Origin: Pseudomonas fluorescens
GTDB lineage: Bacteria > Pseudomonadota > Gammaproteobacteria > Pseudomonadales > Pseudomonadaceae
Direction: 5' to 3'
Assembly: GCF_902498195.1 (NCBI RefSeq)
Contig: NZ_CABVIY010000003.1
Location: 806,001-870,000, forward strand
DNA: 64,000 nucleotides
The translations under genes were made by a program, and so were the position numbers. Positions 53,538 to 61,788 of the stretch are shown here, piece after piece (the first letter of the stretch is position 1; each line of letters opens with the position of its first letter). The notes beneath the pieces were generated by a model that saw nothing but the letters and a program-made list of their open reading frames with translations, made no database searches and was not told where the DNA came from.

Positions 53538-54235
53538 CAGGCGGACCTGCGCACTGGAGTTCCCCGCCGCTCGGCAAAGGCGAACAAGGCTTCGATCAGG
53601 AACGTCAGGCAGACATACACCCCGGCCACCAGCAGCAACGGCTCATACACTTGCAGGGTTTGCGCCCGCACCACGTTGGCCGCCCCCAACAGGTCGATGA
53701 CCGCGATGGTCGAGGCCAGCGCCGTGGATTTGAGCAGCATCACGGTTTCACCGGCCAGGGTCGGCAGCAGCAGGCGCAGCGCACGGGGCAAACGGACCCG
53801 CAACAACGCCTGGCGCGGGGTCATGCCAAACGCCGAGGCGGCTTCCATCTCACCCTTGGGCACCGCCAGCAGGCCGCCGCGAATCACTTCGCCGACGTAG
53901 GCGCCCACCGAAATCACCAGGGCGAAGACGATGTACCAGTAGCCATCGCGCAGGTACGGCCAGAGAAAACTGCCGCGAATCAACGGAAACTGCGCAAACA
54001 GGCTGCCCAGGCCATAGTAGAAAATGTAGATCTGGATCAGCAGGGGTGTGCCGCGCGTCACGCTGGTATAGAACAGGCTGACCTTGGCGATCAGCTTGTT
54101 CTTCGAGATGCGCGCCAATGCCACCCCTATCGCCAGGACGAATCCCAGCACGCTGGAAATCAACAGGATGGCGATGGTCGTTTGCAGCCCCCGCAGCAAC
54201 AGCGACGCGTATTCAATGGTCCACGCTGGAATCAT
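53537..54235 (-). CDS. Amino-acid ABC transporter permease (HisM/GlnP type)
   Basis: 232 aa, five hydrophobic segments. The EAA loop is EVIRGGLLAVPKGEMEAASAFGMTPRQALLRVRLPRALR, characteristic of polar-amino-acid uptake permeases. Eighteen bp separate it from the second permease gene. It forms a heterodimeric channel with the next protein. Confidence 0.9.
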   Translation of the reverse strand: MIPAWTIEYASLLLRGLQTTIAILLISSVLGFVLAIGVALARISKNKLIAKVSLFYTSVTRGTPLLIQIYIFYYGLGSLFAQFPLIRGSFLWPYLRDGYWYIVFALVISVGAYVGEVIRGGLLAVPKGEMEAASAFGMTPRQALLRVRLPRALRLLLPTLAGETVMLLKSTALASTIAVIDLLGAANVVRAQTLQVYEPLLLVAGVYVCLTFLIEALFAFAERRGTPVRRSA

Positions 54236-54253
54236 TTCATTTACTCAGCCGGT

Positions 54254-54967
54254 TTAGTCAGCAAGAGGCATCCAGCGACGAATGCGTCGCTCCAGCCGTC
54301 CCGACAAATAGTTGGATACCAGCGTCACCGCGTAGTACAGCGCGGCAGCGGTGAGGTAGAACAACAGGTAGTGACGCGTCGAGCCCGCGCCTTGCTTGGC
54401 GGTGTACAGCAGCTCGTTGGTGCCGACCACGCTGATCAAGGCGCTGTCCTTGATCAGGTTGATCCACAGGTTGGCCATCCCTGCCATCGCGTAGGGCGCC
54501 ATGATCGGCAGCGTGACGCGGCGGAACAGCCCGAAGCCATGCAGGCCGAAGGCTTTGGCCGCTTCGATCTGGCCATAGGGAATGGCCTGGATCGCCGCGC
54601 GGAAAATCTCCGAGGCGTACGCGCCCTGCACCAGCCCCAGCACCACGATGGCCGCCAGCGGGCCGCTGACATTCAGCACGCCGTAACCCAGCGAGGCCAT
54701 CAGCGAGTTGAGCAGCATGGAACCGACGTAATACAGCAGCAGAATCAGCAACAGTTCCGGCACCGCCCGGAACAGCGTGGTGTAGCCACGGGCCAGCGCG
54801 GCGATGGGTTTGGGTGCGCCCAGCTTCAGGCACGCCACCACCAGGCCGATGGCCAGCCCGACCACAAAGGCCCCGGCCGATATCTGCAGGGTCATCCAGA
54901 GCCCCTTGAGCAGCGCTGCACCCCATCCTTGTTCGCTGAAACCAATCATCTCGAACATTGCTGGCAT
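54254..54967 (-). CDS. Amino-acid ABC transporter permease (HisQ type)
   Basis: 237 aa, start at 54967 behind GGAG. The EAA loop is SEIFRAAIQAIPYGQIEAAKAFGLHGFGLFRRVTLP. It is a paralogue of the neighbouring permease and pairs with it. A REPIN separates it from the binding-protein gene upstream, without breaking the gene order. Confidence 0.9.
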   Translation of the reverse strand: MPAMFEMIGFSEQGWGAALLKGLWMTLQISAGAFVVGLAIGLVVACLKLGAPKPIAALARGYTTLFRAVPELLLILLLYYVGSMLLNSLMASLGYGVLNVSGPLAAIVVLGLVQGAYASEIFRAAIQAIPYGQIEAAKAFGLHGFGLFRRVTLPIMAPYAMAGMANLWINLIKDSALISVVGTNELLYTAKQGAGSTRHYLLFYLTAAALYYAVTLVSNYLSGRLERRIRRWMPLAD

Positions 54968-54994
54968 TTCAGTCTCCAGTCAGAGCACCACCGA

Positions 54995-55091
54995 CCCCTG
55001 TAGGCGCGAGCATGCTCGCGAAAGCGCTGTGTCAGTCGACACCCATGTTGAATGTCAGTCCGCATTCGCGAGCAAGCCCGCTCCCACAGGG
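54995..55091. repeat. REPIN inside the ABC operon
   Basis: CCCCTGTAGGCGCGAGCATGC ... GCAAGCCCGCTCCCACAGGG. It lies between the binding-protein and permease genes, so it could attenuate downstream expression or stabilise the upstream mRNA. Confidence 0.9.
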
Positions 55092-55107
55092 ATTTGCATT
55101 CAACCCA

Positions 55108-55890
55108 CTAGAACGTCGGCTTCACGCTGGTACCGAAGTAGCTCTGGGACAGGTCGTCGTAGTCCTTGCTCGCCAGCAGTTCCTGGATCGCCTTGTCGAG
55201 CTTCGCCTTGAGTTCGGTGTCGTCCTTGCGCAGGCCGGCGCCCACGCCTTTGCCGAAGATCGGGTCGTACGGCACGGCGCCGAGGTAGGCCAGGTCTTTG
55301 GCGTCCGGGGTCTTGACGAAGGCTGCCATGGCCGTGCCGTCGGCCATCATCAGGTCGATGCGCCCGGCAATCAGGTCGGCGTTGGCCGAGTCCTGGGTGT
55401 CGTAATACTTAACGTCGGCAATTTTTTCGTAGTAGGTCTTCAGGTAGCTGGCGCTGACCGTCGAGTTCTGCACGCCGATGGTCTTGCCCTTGAGGTCGTC
55501 CGGGTATTTTTTAACGGAAGCCTCTTTGGGACCGACGATGGCGATCACCGAGTCGTAGTAGGCCTTGCTGAAGGCGATCTGTTTTTCCCGTTCTTCGGTC
55601 ACTGACATCGAGGAGAAAATCACGTCGATCTTCTTCGCCAGCAGCGACGGAATGATCCCGTCCCACGCCACTTCCTTGATCTCGCACTCGGCTTTCATTT
55701 CGCTGCACAGCTTTTTGATCAGGTCGACTTCAAAACCCTTCCACTCACCGTTTGCCTGTTTCTCGGTGTACGGCGGATAGGGTTCGGCGGCGACCGCGAA
55801 TCGGATGGGTTGTGCCTGTGCCGCGCTCATCCCGGCCAGCATCAAGCAGGCCGCGCCGGTGAACCAGTTTGCCAAACGTCGATTTCCCAT
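55108..55890 (-). CDS. Amino-acid ABC transporter periplasmic substrate-binding protein
   Basis: 260 aa. Signal peptide MGNRRLANWFTGAACLMLAG with cleavage at AQA. The mature protein shows FAVAAEPYPPYTEKQ, GFEVDLIKKLC, and VIFSSMSVTEEREKQIAFSKAYY, all typical of the SBP_bac_3 (Lys/Arg/His/Gln-binding) family. In-family position GFEVDL usually reports basic or polar amino acids. It follows the fusion gene by 28 bp and serves the same importer. Confidence 0.92.
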   Translation of the reverse strand: MGNRRLANWFTGAACLMLAGMSAAQAQPIRFAVAAEPYPPYTEKQANGEWKGFEVDLIKKLCSEMKAECEIKEVAWDGIIPSLLAKKIDVIFSSMSVTEEREKQIAFSKAYYDSVIAIVGPKEASVKKYPDDLKGKTIGVQNSTVSASYLKTYYEKIADVKYYDTQDSANADLIAGRIDLMMADGTAMAAFVKTPDAKDLAYLGAVPYDPIFGKGVGAGLRKDDTELKAKLDKAIQELLASKDYDDLSQSYFGTSVKPTF

Positions 55891-55918
55891 GATGTTGCCC
55901 CGTCTTTTTATGATGTTA

Positions 55919-57934
55919 TTAGCGAGTCTGATGAGCGTTGACGAACTGCCGGCAACGCTCGCTGCGTGGGTGTACGAACACTTCGTCCGGCGAACCGGTT
56001 TCCTCGATCAGGCCTTGATGGAGGAAGGCGACCTTGGAAGACACATCGCGTGCAAAGGCCATCTCATGGGTCACCAGGATCATGGTCCGGCCTTCCTCGG
56101 CGAGCGAGCGGATCACCCGCAGCACTTCGCCGACCAGTTCCGGGTCGAGTGCCGAGGTGGGTTCATCGAACAGCATGACCTTGGGCCGCATGGCCAGGGC
56201 CCGGGCGATGGCCACCCGTTGTTGCTGTCCCCCGGAAAGAAACGCCGGGTATTCGTTGCGCTTGGCCGCCAGCCCCACGCGTTCGAGCAAGGCTTCGGCC
56301 CGTTCAGTGGCTTCGGCCTTGCTTTCACGCAGGACCTGGGTCGGCGCTTCAATGAGGTTTTCCAGCACCGTGCGATGGGGCCAGAGGTTGAAGTTCTGGA
56401 ACACCATGCCCAGGCTCGACCTGATGCGTACCAGCTGTTTGGCATCGGATACCAGCGGTGCGCCGGGACGATTCTGGTTCAGGTGAATGCTTTCGCCGTC
56501 TACCAGAATGCGCCCCTGGTCCGGCACTTCGAGCATGTTGATGCAGCGCAGCAGCGTACTTTTGCCCGAGCCGCTGGCGCCGATCAGCGAGATCACCTCG
56601 CCTTCTCGGGCGGTCAGGGATACGCCCTTGAGCACTTCGATATTGCCAAAGCGCTTGTGCAGTTTTTCGACCTCGATCATGGTCCTGGCCGCACTGGGTG
56701 CGACTGTCGTTTCACTGGTCACGCGGCTGATAACCGGGTTTTTGACCAGCACGCGCGCTTCGCCCTTGAGCACCAGGACAAAATCGCGGATACGCCGGCA
56801 CGCCTCGGCCAGCCGTTCTTCGCCGAGGGTGAAGGACAACCGCACAAACCCCTGGGCCGGTTCGCCGAAGGCTGCGGCGTCCAGCACCGACACCCGCGCC
56901 TCGCGCAACAGGCGCCAGGCGAACTCCAGCGACGTCAGTCCGGTGCCGCGTACATCGATCAGCACGAACATGCCGGCGTCGGGCTTGAGCACGGCAATGC
57001 CCGGGCAATCGGCCAGCCCCGCCACCACCAGGTCACGACGACGGCGATAGATGTCGCGCATGCCGTGGCTCACTTCGTCATGGGACTGCACAGCCTTGAG
57101 CGCGGCCTCCATGACAAACCCCGGCAAGCCGTAAAGCATGCTCAGCACCAGGGTTTCGGCATGGGCGATCAGCGCGGGATCCGCGACGATCCAGCCGATG
57201 CGCCAGCCGGTCATGGCGTGGGATTTGGACAGGCTGCCGATCGTCACACAGCGCTCGGCCATGCCCGGCAAGGCCGCCAGGCTCAGGTGTTCGCGTTCGA
57301 ACGTCAGGCTTTCATAGACTTCGTCGATCACCACCCACAGGTCGTGGGCGATGGCCAGATCGGCGAGGGCTTGCAGCTCTTCGCGGTTGAGCACCACGCC
57401 GGTGGGGTTATTCGGGTTGGACAGGAAAATCGCCCGGGTCCGTGGGGTGATGGCCTTGGCCAGCACGGCGGCATCGAGGCGGAAATCGTCATCCGCCGAG
57501 CACGGCACCCGTACCAGGGTGGCACCGGAGGCCTTGAGTGTGGCTTCGTAGGTCACGTACATCGGGTCGAGGGCAATCACCTCGTCGCCGGCACTGAGCA
57601 GGCACAGCGAGGTGGCGAACAGCGCATTCTGCGCGCCGGCCACGGCGATCACGTTGTCGGCTTGCAGCTCGCGGTCGAACAGCTTGCCGTAGCGCGCGGC
57701 AATGGCTTCGCGCAAGGCCAGGCGCCCGGCAATTTCGGTGTAGTGGGTGTCACCTTCGCGCAGCGCGTGGATGGCGGCATCGGTGATGAAGTCGGGCGTC
57801 GGGAAATCAGGGTCACCGACACTGAGAATGATCACATCCTCGCCACGGCGTCGAGCTTCATACGCCGCGTAATGAATATCCCAGGCGGCAACGCCTTGAC
57901 CTGAGATCCGCTCAACAAAGGGTGAAAACCGCAT
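55919..57934 (-). CDS. Fusion of class I aminotransferase and amino-acid ABC transporter ATPase
   Basis: 671 aa in one uninterrupted frame from the ATG at 57934 (GAGG 7 nt upstream; an in-frame start at 58027 would cover the operator). Residues 1-390 are a PLP fold type I aminotransferase with NPNNPTG (173-179) and PLP lysine K237 ([12 protein letters not shown]). After a 28-residue linker, 419-671 form a complete HisP/GlnQ-type ATPase: [46 protein letters not shown] and THEMAFA. An internal ATG at 56680 follows CCAGGACC, so a free ATPase could also be made. It heads the importer operon. Confidence 0.88.
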   Translation of the reverse strand: MRFSPFVERISGQGVAAWDIHYAAYEARRRGEDVIILSVGDPDFPTPDFITDAAIHALREGDTHYTEIAGRLALREAIAARYGKLFDRELQADNVIAVAGAQNALFATSLCLLSAGDEVIALDPMYVTYEATLKASGATLVRVPCSADDDFRLDAAVLAKAITPRTRAIFLSNPNNPTGVVLNREELQALADLAIAHDLWVVIDEVYESLTFEREHLSLAALPGMAERCVTIGSLSKSHAMTGWRIGWIVADPALIAHAETLVLSMLYGLPGFVMEAALKAVQSHDEVSHGMRDIYRRRRDLVVAGLADCPGIAVLKPDAGMFVLIDVRGTGLTSLEFAWRLLREARVSVLDAAAFGEPAQGFVRLSFTLGEERLAEACRRIRDFVLVLKGEARVLVKNPVISRVTSETTVAPSAARTMIEVEKLHKRFGNIEVLKGVSLTAREGEVISLIGASGSGKSTLLRCINMLEVPDQGRILVDGESIHLNQNRPGAPLVSDAKQLVRIRSSLGMVFQNFNLWPHRTVLENLIEAPTQVLRESKAEATERAEALLERVGLAAKRNEYPAFLSGGQQQRVAIARALAMRPKVMLFDEPTSALDPELVGEVLRVIRSLAEEGRTMILVTHEMAFARDVSSKVAFLHQGLIEETGSPDEVFVHPRSERCRQFVNAHQTR

Positions 57935-58012
57935 GCCATTGCCTCGTTCAAAATGAAGAAACGCAAGCCCGCAACCAGCCGGGAGAGAAGGTGGAACGAA
58001 CATAGTCCAAGC

Positions 58013-58027
58013 TGAACACTCGTTCAA
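58013..58027. promoter_or_regulatory. Operator TGAACACTCGTTCAA (site 2)
   Basis: Fifteen bases identical to the reverse complement of the palindrome at 51986-52001, located 79 bp upstream of the fusion-gene start. It ties the importer operon to the BetI-like regulator. Confidence 0.75.
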
Positions 58028-58170
58028 CAGAAAACTGACGAAGGTTCGTGTTCAGCGTAAACAGGTCGTTTTTGCGACAGTCGCGGCGTTTTTTGTTCAG
58101 CTGGCGGTTTGAGTCGAAGCTGTGGGGGATGGGATTTGGTTCCGCCCTTAAGGCGGGTCACTTGGAAGAG

Positions 58171-58275
58171 CCTGTAGGAGCGAGCAGGCTCGCGATGGTC
58201 GTCAACGATGACGCGGGGAGCCTGACACCCCGCGGTGCTCTCAGGTTTTTCGCGAGCAGGCTCGCTCCTACAGGG
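58171..58275. repeat. REPIN
   Basis: CCTGTAGGAGCGAGCAGGCTCGCGATGG ... GCGAGCAGGCTCGCTCCTACAGGG. Confidence 0.9.
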
Positions 58276-58375
58276 CACGCCGCGATGGGCCAGCGTGGTC
58301 TAACGGGGCGCCCAGATCAAAAGCCAAAGCGAGGCGGCCTGATAGCCGACCTGACTTTTCAGAATGTACCTAAAC

Positions 58376-58478
58376 CCTGTGGGAGCCAGCCTGCTGGCGA
58401 TGGACGTCAACGATAACGCGCCCTGTCTGGATGAACGCGTTGCCTGGAAGTCCATCGCCAGCAGGCTGGCTCCCACAA
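58376..58478. repeat. REPIN, variant family (GCCAGCCTGCTGGCGA)
   Basis: CCTGTGGGAGCCAGCCTGCTGGCGATGG paired with CCATCGCCAGCAGGCTGGCTCCCACA. The stem differs from the common GAGC/GCTC core by compensating changes in both arms. Confidence 0.88.
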
Positions 58479-58547
58479 TGAGATCGCCGACAGACCTGCA
58501 ATCAGGTCGGCTTTAAGGCCGCCTCGCTTTTGATTTTGATCTGGCTT

Positions 58548-58706
58548 TTGATCTTCTTGCCCCACGGAGCAGGACCGGAGCGAGGCACCGAACGACAGGG
58601 GCAAGAGCCCTTGGTTACTTGGGGCCGGGCGGCGTTCCGTGCTTCCAAGTAACTCGCCGTAAGGGCGAAACCTTAAGTCGCCATCACATAAACAACGGAT
58701 ATACAC
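58548..58706 (+). repeat. Composite dispersed repeat, divergent copy
   Basis: CCCCACGGAGCAGGACCGGAG, GAGGCACCGAACGACAGGGGC and AACTCGCCGTAAGGGCGAAACC match blocks of the copy at 23990-24232; the right end is degenerate. Confidence 0.65.
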
Positions 58707-58739
58707 CCAATCCCAAACTACGCCCGCAGCCGGCCGCAA

Positions 58740-59972
58740 TCACCGCCCCGCCGCCGGCTGCCGATTCAACTCCGCATCCCCCGGTTTTCCCAATACGCAG
58801 GAAGTGCCACCCGGGGTGTACATCATCGCCACACAGCGATTACAAGCGGTGCAGATCGAGTCACGGCTGGCGCCGCTGGCGAGCTTGTTGACGTAGTCCG
58901 GCTCGGCCAGCAACACCCGCCCCATCGCGACCAGGTCAAACCCTTCGGCCATGATCTGCTCGATGCTCGCCAGGCTCTTGGCGCCGCCCAGGTAAGCCAG
59001 GGGCATCTTCACCGCCGCTCGTACCTTGCGCGCATGTTCCAGCAGGTACAGCTCGCGGAACTCCACGGTCGGCTCCTTGCGGCGCTGGATGGCCATCGCC
59101 AGGGCGATGATCTTGTTCTTCTGCTGCACCCGGTTTTCCTTGGGGAAGGAGGAGCCGAACATGGTGGTGATCGACTCGGCGTTCATCCCGGCGCTGAGCA
59201 CCAGCAAGTGCGCGCCCTCCTCCTCCAGCATGCGGGCGATCCTGGCCCCGTCCTCGGCGCTGTTGCCGGCGCGCACGCCTTCGGTGACGCTGTATTTGCA
59301 GATCACCGCCATTTCCTGGCCGACCGCCTCCAGCACCGCCCGCAGGACCCGGCGCGGAAAGCGCAGGCGGTTTTCCAGGCTGCCGCCGTACTGGTCGCGG
59401 CGCTTGTTGTACATCGGCGAAATGAACTGGCTGAGCAGGTAGCCGTGGCCCATGTGGATCTCCACCGCATCGAAACCCGCCTGGCGTGCCAGGCGCGCGC
59501 CTTGGGCGAAGTCGCGCACCACCTGCTGCATGTCGGCTTCGTTCATCGCCTGCTTGAGGAACATCCCGCTCATCATGCCGATCTTGTTGAAGCCGCCGCT
59601 GGCCGACAGCGGACGTTTGGTCGAGCGTTCGCGGATAAACGTGAAGCAGCCGCCATGGGTGATCTGTGCGCTGGCCAGGCCACCGGCCTGGTGCACGCCG
59701 TCGGTCAGGGCCTTGAAGTGCGGCAGGCTCGACTGGGTCAAGGTCAACTGGTTGGGCAAGGTGCGGCCATCGCTGCTCACCGCGCAATAGGCCACGGTCG
59801 TCAGGGCGATGCCGCCCTCGGCCAGGGCCGAGTGCAGCTTGACCAACTGTTTGGAAGGCACGCCCTGGGCACTCATGCCCTCGTTGGTGGCGGACTTGAT
59901 AAAGCGGTTTTTCAGGGTCAGCGGGCCAATCGCGATGGGGCTGAACGGTGACTGGGTCGGACGGGGGGTCAT
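58740..59972 (-). CDS. NADH:flavin oxidoreductase (Old Yellow Enzyme, 2,4-dienoyl-CoA reductase-like N-terminal domain)
   Basis: 410 aa. OYE TIM barrel: IGPLTLKNRFIKSATNEGM, EIHMGHGYLLSQFISP, NKRRDQYGGSLENR. The C-terminus has a Cys cluster (CTACNRC ... SCVLG) like the 4Fe-4S site of dienoyl-CoA reductases, but the FAD/NAD half of that enzyme is missing. It probably reduces an enone, such as an unsaturated ring or acyl-CoA, with electrons from a partner. An AACAATAA motif precedes the start. It is adjacent to the DUF1302 and acyl-CoA ligase genes, all on the minus strand. Confidence 0.87.
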   Translation of the reverse strand: MTPRPTQSPFSPIAIGPLTLKNRFIKSATNEGMSAQGVPSKQLVKLHSALAEGGIALTTVAYCAVSSDGRTLPNQLTLTQSSLPHFKALTDGVHQAGGLASAQITHGGCFTFIRERSTKRPLSASGGFNKIGMMSGMFLKQAMNEADMQQVVRDFAQGARLARQAGFDAVEIHMGHGYLLSQFISPMYNKRRDQYGGSLENRLRFPRRVLRAVLEAVGQEMAVICKYSVTEGVRAGNSAEDGARIARMLEEEGAHLLVLSAGMNAESITTMFGSSFPKENRVQQKNKIIALAMAIQRRKEPTVEFRELYLLEHARKVRAAVKMPLAYLGGAKSLASIEQIMAEGFDLVAMGRVLLAEPDYVNKLASGASRDSICTACNRCVAMMYTPGGTSCVLGKPGDAELNRQPAAGR

Positions 59973-59985
59973 GACAGGCCTCTCT

Positions 59986-59993
59986 TTATTGTT
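59986..59993 (-). promoter_or_regulatory. Crc/Hfq-type CA motif before the OYE gene
   Basis: AACAATAA about 14 bp upstream of the ATG, overlapping the RBS region; fits AAnAAnAA. Confidence 0.45.
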
Positions 59994-60000
59994 ATCAGGC

Positions 60001-60039
60001 TAAAAAATCAGGGCTGCGCCGCCACATCGCAGCGCAGCC
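60001..60039 (-). terminator. Rho-independent terminator of the DUF1302 gene
   Basis: Minus-strand hairpin GGCTGCGC/GCGCAGCC immediately after the DUF1302 stop, followed by CCTGATTTTTTA. Stem, position and T-run fit an intrinsic terminator. Confidence 0.7.
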
Positions 60040-60046
60040 GGGTTCA

Positions 60047-61693
60047 TCAGAAGGTGTACTTAGCGTTGAACGACAGGTAATCGCGGTCGGCCAGCAACCG
60101 GCCCTGGGCGACATCCGGCGAACTCAAGTAAGCGACATAGGTCATGCCGACCTGGAAGTTACCCAGGTACTTGAAGTCGCCGCCCACGGTCAGGCGCTTC
60201 TCGTCCCGGCCCAGGCCCTGATAGGCGCTGCCGTCGACGTTCTGGGTCCAGACCACTTTGGTGCTCAGGTCCAGGCCGGTGGCGATGGACGGGTAATCCA
60301 TGTAGGCCCCCATGCCCAGCAAGGTCGAGCCACGGGTCTGGGTCGCCGACTCGAACGTGTCGAAAGTGCCGTCCACCCCCGTGCCGCCGCCGGTGATCGT
60401 CAGGCTGTCGACCCCGGCGATGTGTTGATGCACCACTTCAGCCATGAAGGTGGTCTGTTGGGCCAGCAGGCTTGGGCCCAGGATGTACATGGCGTTGAGG
60501 TTGCCCTGCCAGATCTGCCCGGTGGTCGGCGCGCCGTTGTTCAGGTAGACCGAGGCGCCATCGCGGTAGCTCAGGTCACCGGCGTACTGCACCGAATCGC
60601 CGACCTTGGAGCTGAAGCTGACCCCCGTGAGCTTGACGTCCTCGAAGTAGCCCAGGCGATAGGACGGCGCGGTGCCGTCATGCCCGATGCCCTTGAGCGA
60701 CGAATATTGGGTGGTGCCGGTGAAGTCGAAGAACATCGAGCCGATGCGCTCGTTGTAGCGGTAGTGGAACAGCCCCACTTCGGTGTTTTCGGTGATCCGG
60801 TAGCGCACGCCCAGGCCCCACTGGCCGCTGTCGCTGGCGTCTTTCTCGCCGGCGTAGCCGACCGCCAGGCCGTTGGGCAGGCGGTCGACCACCCCGCTGC
60901 CCAGGCGAAAGAATTCGGCGCCGGGCCCGAAGGTGTCACTGCCGAAATAGTCACCCACCGGGTTGAGCTGGGTCTTTTCCCATTCGTACTGGTAGTAACC
61001 CACCAGCGCCAGGTTTTCGTTCAGCGACCACGACCCGGACACCTGCCCCACCGGCAGGTACGAATCCTTGGCCTCGGTGCCCGGCACGTTGAATTTGGTG
61101 GCATCCACCGGGGCCTGGCCCTGGCTGATATTGGGCCAGAACAGGCTCTCGCCCCAGGCCACCAGGTGCCGCCCGGCCTTGAGCGACAGGTACTGGGTTT
61201 CGCCGACATCGAAGTTGCCGTACACATAGGCATCGAGCAGCCGTGCCGTGCTGCCACTCAGGCGACGGGTTTCGTCGCTGAAGCCATCGTTGTGCCCGAC
61301 CTTGTTCACCGTCTGCGGCGAGTCGTTGGCGTTGCGCTGGTTGTAGGCATCGTCATAGAACTGACTGCCGCGCACCACCGCGCCGAGGTTGTCGTGCTTG
61401 AGCTGCAACTCGCCGAACAGGCTCAGGCGATTGTTGATCAAGGAGCCGCGCTTGAAGTTGCGCGTGCCGTCGTCGTTGTTCGGGTCGATGAGGTATTGAC
61501 TGGCCTGCTTGGCGGTACGCATGGAAGCGGTGTAGTTGACCGTCAGCGACGAATCCAGCGTGGTGTTTTCCCCCAGTTCGATCGTCGGTGCCGCACTGGC
61601 CGTGGCACTGCCGACGGCGATGGCCGTGGCCAACAGGCAGCGACCGCCGATCGGGTTCCCCGAATGACGCGCAACAAGGTTTCGCGTGAACAT
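60047..61693 (-). CDS. DUF1302-family outer-membrane protein
   Basis: 548 aa from the ATG at 61693 (AAAGGAGAGGAG upstream). Signal peptide with a long n-region ends at ATASA or SASAA. The rest is a beta-barrel with alternating strands, an aromatic-rich LVAWGESLFWPNISQGQAPVD element typical of DUF1302, and a C-terminal YTF with the terminal Phe recognised by BAM. Family members accompany steroid, alkane and terpene catabolism, probably for hydrophobic-substrate uptake. A strong CA motif precedes the gene. Confidence 0.87.
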   Translation of the reverse strand: MFTRNLVARHSGNPIGGRCLLATAIAVGSATASAAPTIELGENTTLDSSLTVNYTASMRTAKQASQYLIDPNNDDGTRNFKRGSLINNRLSLFGELQLKHDNLGAVVRGSQFYDDAYNQRNANDSPQTVNKVGHNDGFSDETRRLSGSTARLLDAYVYGNFDVGETQYLSLKAGRHLVAWGESLFWPNISQGQAPVDATKFNVPGTEAKDSYLPVGQVSGSWSLNENLALVGYYQYEWEKTQLNPVGDYFGSDTFGPGAEFFRLGSGVVDRLPNGLAVGYAGEKDASDSGQWGLGVRYRITENTEVGLFHYRYNERIGSMFFDFTGTTQYSSLKGIGHDGTAPSYRLGYFEDVKLTGVSFSSKVGDSVQYAGDLSYRDGASVYLNNGAPTTGQIWQGNLNAMYILGPSLLAQQTTFMAEVVHQHIAGVDSLTITGGGTGVDGTFDTFESATQTRGSTLLGMGAYMDYPSIATGLDLSTKVVWTQNVDGSAYQGLGRDEKRLTVGGDFKYLGNFQVGMTYVAYLSSPDVAQGRLLADRDYLSFNAKYTF

Positions 61694-61706
61694 GCTCCTC
61701 TCCTTT

Positions 61707-61719
61707 TTGTTGTTGTTTT
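61707..61719 (-). promoter_or_regulatory. Strong Crc/Hfq-type CA motif before the DUF1302 gene
   Basis: AAAACAACAACAA directly upstream of the AAAGGAGAGG ribosome site gives overlapping AAnAAnAA matches. This is the best CA motif in the window. Confidence 0.6.
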
Positions 61720-61788
61720 CTGCTGGTGTCACCGCAGCATGAAAAAAACCGCTGCCGTGCACATCGTCCATTTGGTGAGATGCGCGCT

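Larger units (their letters stand above)
58028..58739. other. 712-bp intergenic repeat island
   Basis: Between the fusion-gene promoter and the OYE gene stop. Contains REPINs at 58171 and 58376, AAGCGAGGCGGCCTGATAGCCGACCTGA elements (about 58330 and 58500), and a composite repeat at 58548-58706. No gene. Confidence 0.75.

Noticed and set aside
55805..57904. A 699-codon plus-strand frame antisense to the fusion gene
   Set aside because: Composition is that of a shadow frame; the minus strand carries all the catalytic and ATPase motifs.
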